Below, in pieces: positions 63,134-64,000 of a DNA stretch of 64,000 nt (position 1 is its first letter; every line of letters starts with the position of its first letter). The stretch comes from Winogradskyella wandonensis (GTDB lineage Bacteria; Bacteroidota; Bacteroidia; Flavobacteriales; Flavobacteriaceae). The translations under genes and the position numbers were made by a program. The notes beneath the pieces were generated by a model, which was not told the DNA's origin, did not search any database, and was given only the letters and a program-made list of their open reading frames with translations. The stretch spans positions 806,001 to 870,000 of the forward strand of contig NZ_SMGI01000002.1 in NCBI RefSeq assembly GCF_004346845.1, given 5' to 3'.

Positions 63134-64000
63134 TTAAGCAGCAAACTGCTCTAGTTTTATATAATCTTTAATGTACACTGGAATCACTTCACGATATTTT
63201 GTTGCAACTGCCTTAAATTGTGAAATGGTCAATGTAGGATTGGTTTGTAATGCTTGAAAATCTTTCGTTTCTATTATTTTTCTAATGTCTTGGTCAACGA
63301 TATAGGCTTTAAAAAAATATTTCAAAGCTCTAATATTAATGTCATTTTCTTCTGGTGGATAAATAGAAATGAATTTATCAAATTCTTCTTCTAATAATTC
63401 ATCCTTTGATTTGAATTTTGGAATAATACCAAATACCTTTTCTACAACTTCACGAATAGAAACTTTTCTGTCAATTTTGGCTGCTTTTCGCAGTTTTTCT
63501 AAATTGAAATATTCTTCTGGTTTATCAAATATTTCTGCTTGAATATGGCTCACAACGTGTTCCCAATTTCCAAGTTCTACGTTCTTTTTTATGATATCAT
63601 CCATTGCGATTCTGTCTTCGAACTTCTTGAAAAGTTCTCTGTCAATTCGCATTCCTTCATACCCAATTTGTTCTTCATTAACCGTTAAAATTGGGTCTGG
63701 TCTTAAACTGTTGTATTTATCAATATCAATTCCGCCACCACAATTTTCACCTTTTCCGCTTTTAGGTTTTGGTAGTTTTAGTTTTTCGTCATAATCAAAT
63801 TTTTCTTCGAAATATTCGCAATTAGCAAAGAAGTCGAATAGTTTAAATACTTCTTTTTCTTCTTTTATTATTTCTACTTCGTTGAGTTCGTTTTTAAACT
63901 TGTGTGTAAACGTATGTTTACGAGTACCACGACCTTTTATTTGTACAAAATCAGCAGGACTAAATATTGGTCGCATCATACATAAATTAAGTAAATCAGG
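63134..64000 (-). CDS. hsdR: Type I restriction endonuclease HsdR, C-terminal part (runs off the window)
   Basis: The frame is open to base 64000, so the N-terminal nuclease and most of the helicase are outside. The visible part starts in helicase motif VI (NLCMMRPIFSPADFVQIKGRGTRKHTF), then shows the EcoEI-type C-terminal domain (FDYDEKLKLPKPKSG, IDIDKYNSLRPDPIL, about 280 residues). It should translocate DNA and cut it far from the recognition site when the site is unmethylated. It is the first gene of the operon in this view. Confidence 0.9.
   Translation of the reverse strand, partial: PDLLNLCMMRPIFSPADFVQIKGRGTRKHTFTHKFKNELNEVEIIKEEKEVFKLFDFFANCEYFEEKFDYDEKLKLPKPKSGKGENCGGGIDIDKYNSLRPDPILTVNEEQIGYEGMRIDRELFKKFEDRIAMDDIIKKNVELGNWEHVVSHIQAEIFDKPEEYFNLEKLRKAAKIDRKVSIREVVEKVFGIIPKFKSKDELLEEEFDKFISIYPPEENDINIRALKYFFKAYIVDQDIRKIIETKDFQALQTNPTLTISQFKAVATKYREVIPVYIKDYIKLEQFAA

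Overview
The window reads as chromosomal DNA of a marine-type member of the Flavobacteriaceae (Bacteroidota). The evidence is direct: AT-rich DNA; Bacteroidota-type promoters (TTTG or TTG, 17-21 nt, TAnnTTTG) before ompA-like, purF and the suf operon; a FecI/FecR/STN-TonB receptor unit; a PorP/SprF protein of the type IX secretion family; and lineage-typical families (IPExxxVDY, DUF2480, DUF3078). Genus cannot be assigned from sequence alone; no 16S is present.

Layout. 0-4.6 kb: the end of a universal stress protein and an orphan ECF sigma/FecR/TonB-receptor signalling unit. 4.7-7.7 kb: a small ORF, two acidic repeat lipoproteins, tRNA-Ala(GGC) and a 119-bp tandem duplication of the tRNA 3' end. 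7.7-17.3 kb: a hydrolase and AddB-like/AddA-like repair subunits split by an OmpA-family protein and kbl. 17.4-31.9 kb: housekeeping genes (superoxide dismutase, purF, a PfkB kinase, RNase H, purN, acpP-fabF-rnc, pyk, dinB, CYTH, PorP/SprF, a phosphodiesterase and hflX).

32-45 kb: a long SUF iron-sulfur region, mostly on the minus strand: sufA-like, sufB, two accessory lipoproteins (one a metallo-beta-lactamase-fold lactonase-like protein), sufC, sufD, sufS, a secreted M43-type protease, a lipoprotein, sufE, a DUF59/SufT-like protein, HMG-CoA synthase, DUF2480 and DUF3078. 45.4-50.5 kb: a four-gene envelope operon coupling an LVIVD/choice-of-anchor-B protein and a seven-repeat beta-propeller to an MbnP-like copper protein and an MbnH-like diheme peroxidase. 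50.5-58.5 kb: thiL, hydrolases, brnQ, an ACT-domain protein, aspartate kinase and a DUF4412-like protein.

58.6-64 kb: a defence operon with the C-terminal part of an EcoEI-type HsdR, a single-chain HsdM-HsdS fusion with two target-recognition domains, a putative AbiC-like abortive-infection membrane protein and a HEPN-motif protein. The last three are joined by TAATG stop/start overlaps.

The best candidates for something under-described are the HsdR/HsdMS/AbiC/HEPN operon; the MbnP/MbnH operon with its two beta-propeller partners; and a dispersed family of paired REP-like palindromes (three loci) with a conserved GA bulge and compensating stem changes, one unit of which encodes the C-terminus of PurN. 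No transposase, integrase, CRISPR array or rRNA was seen.
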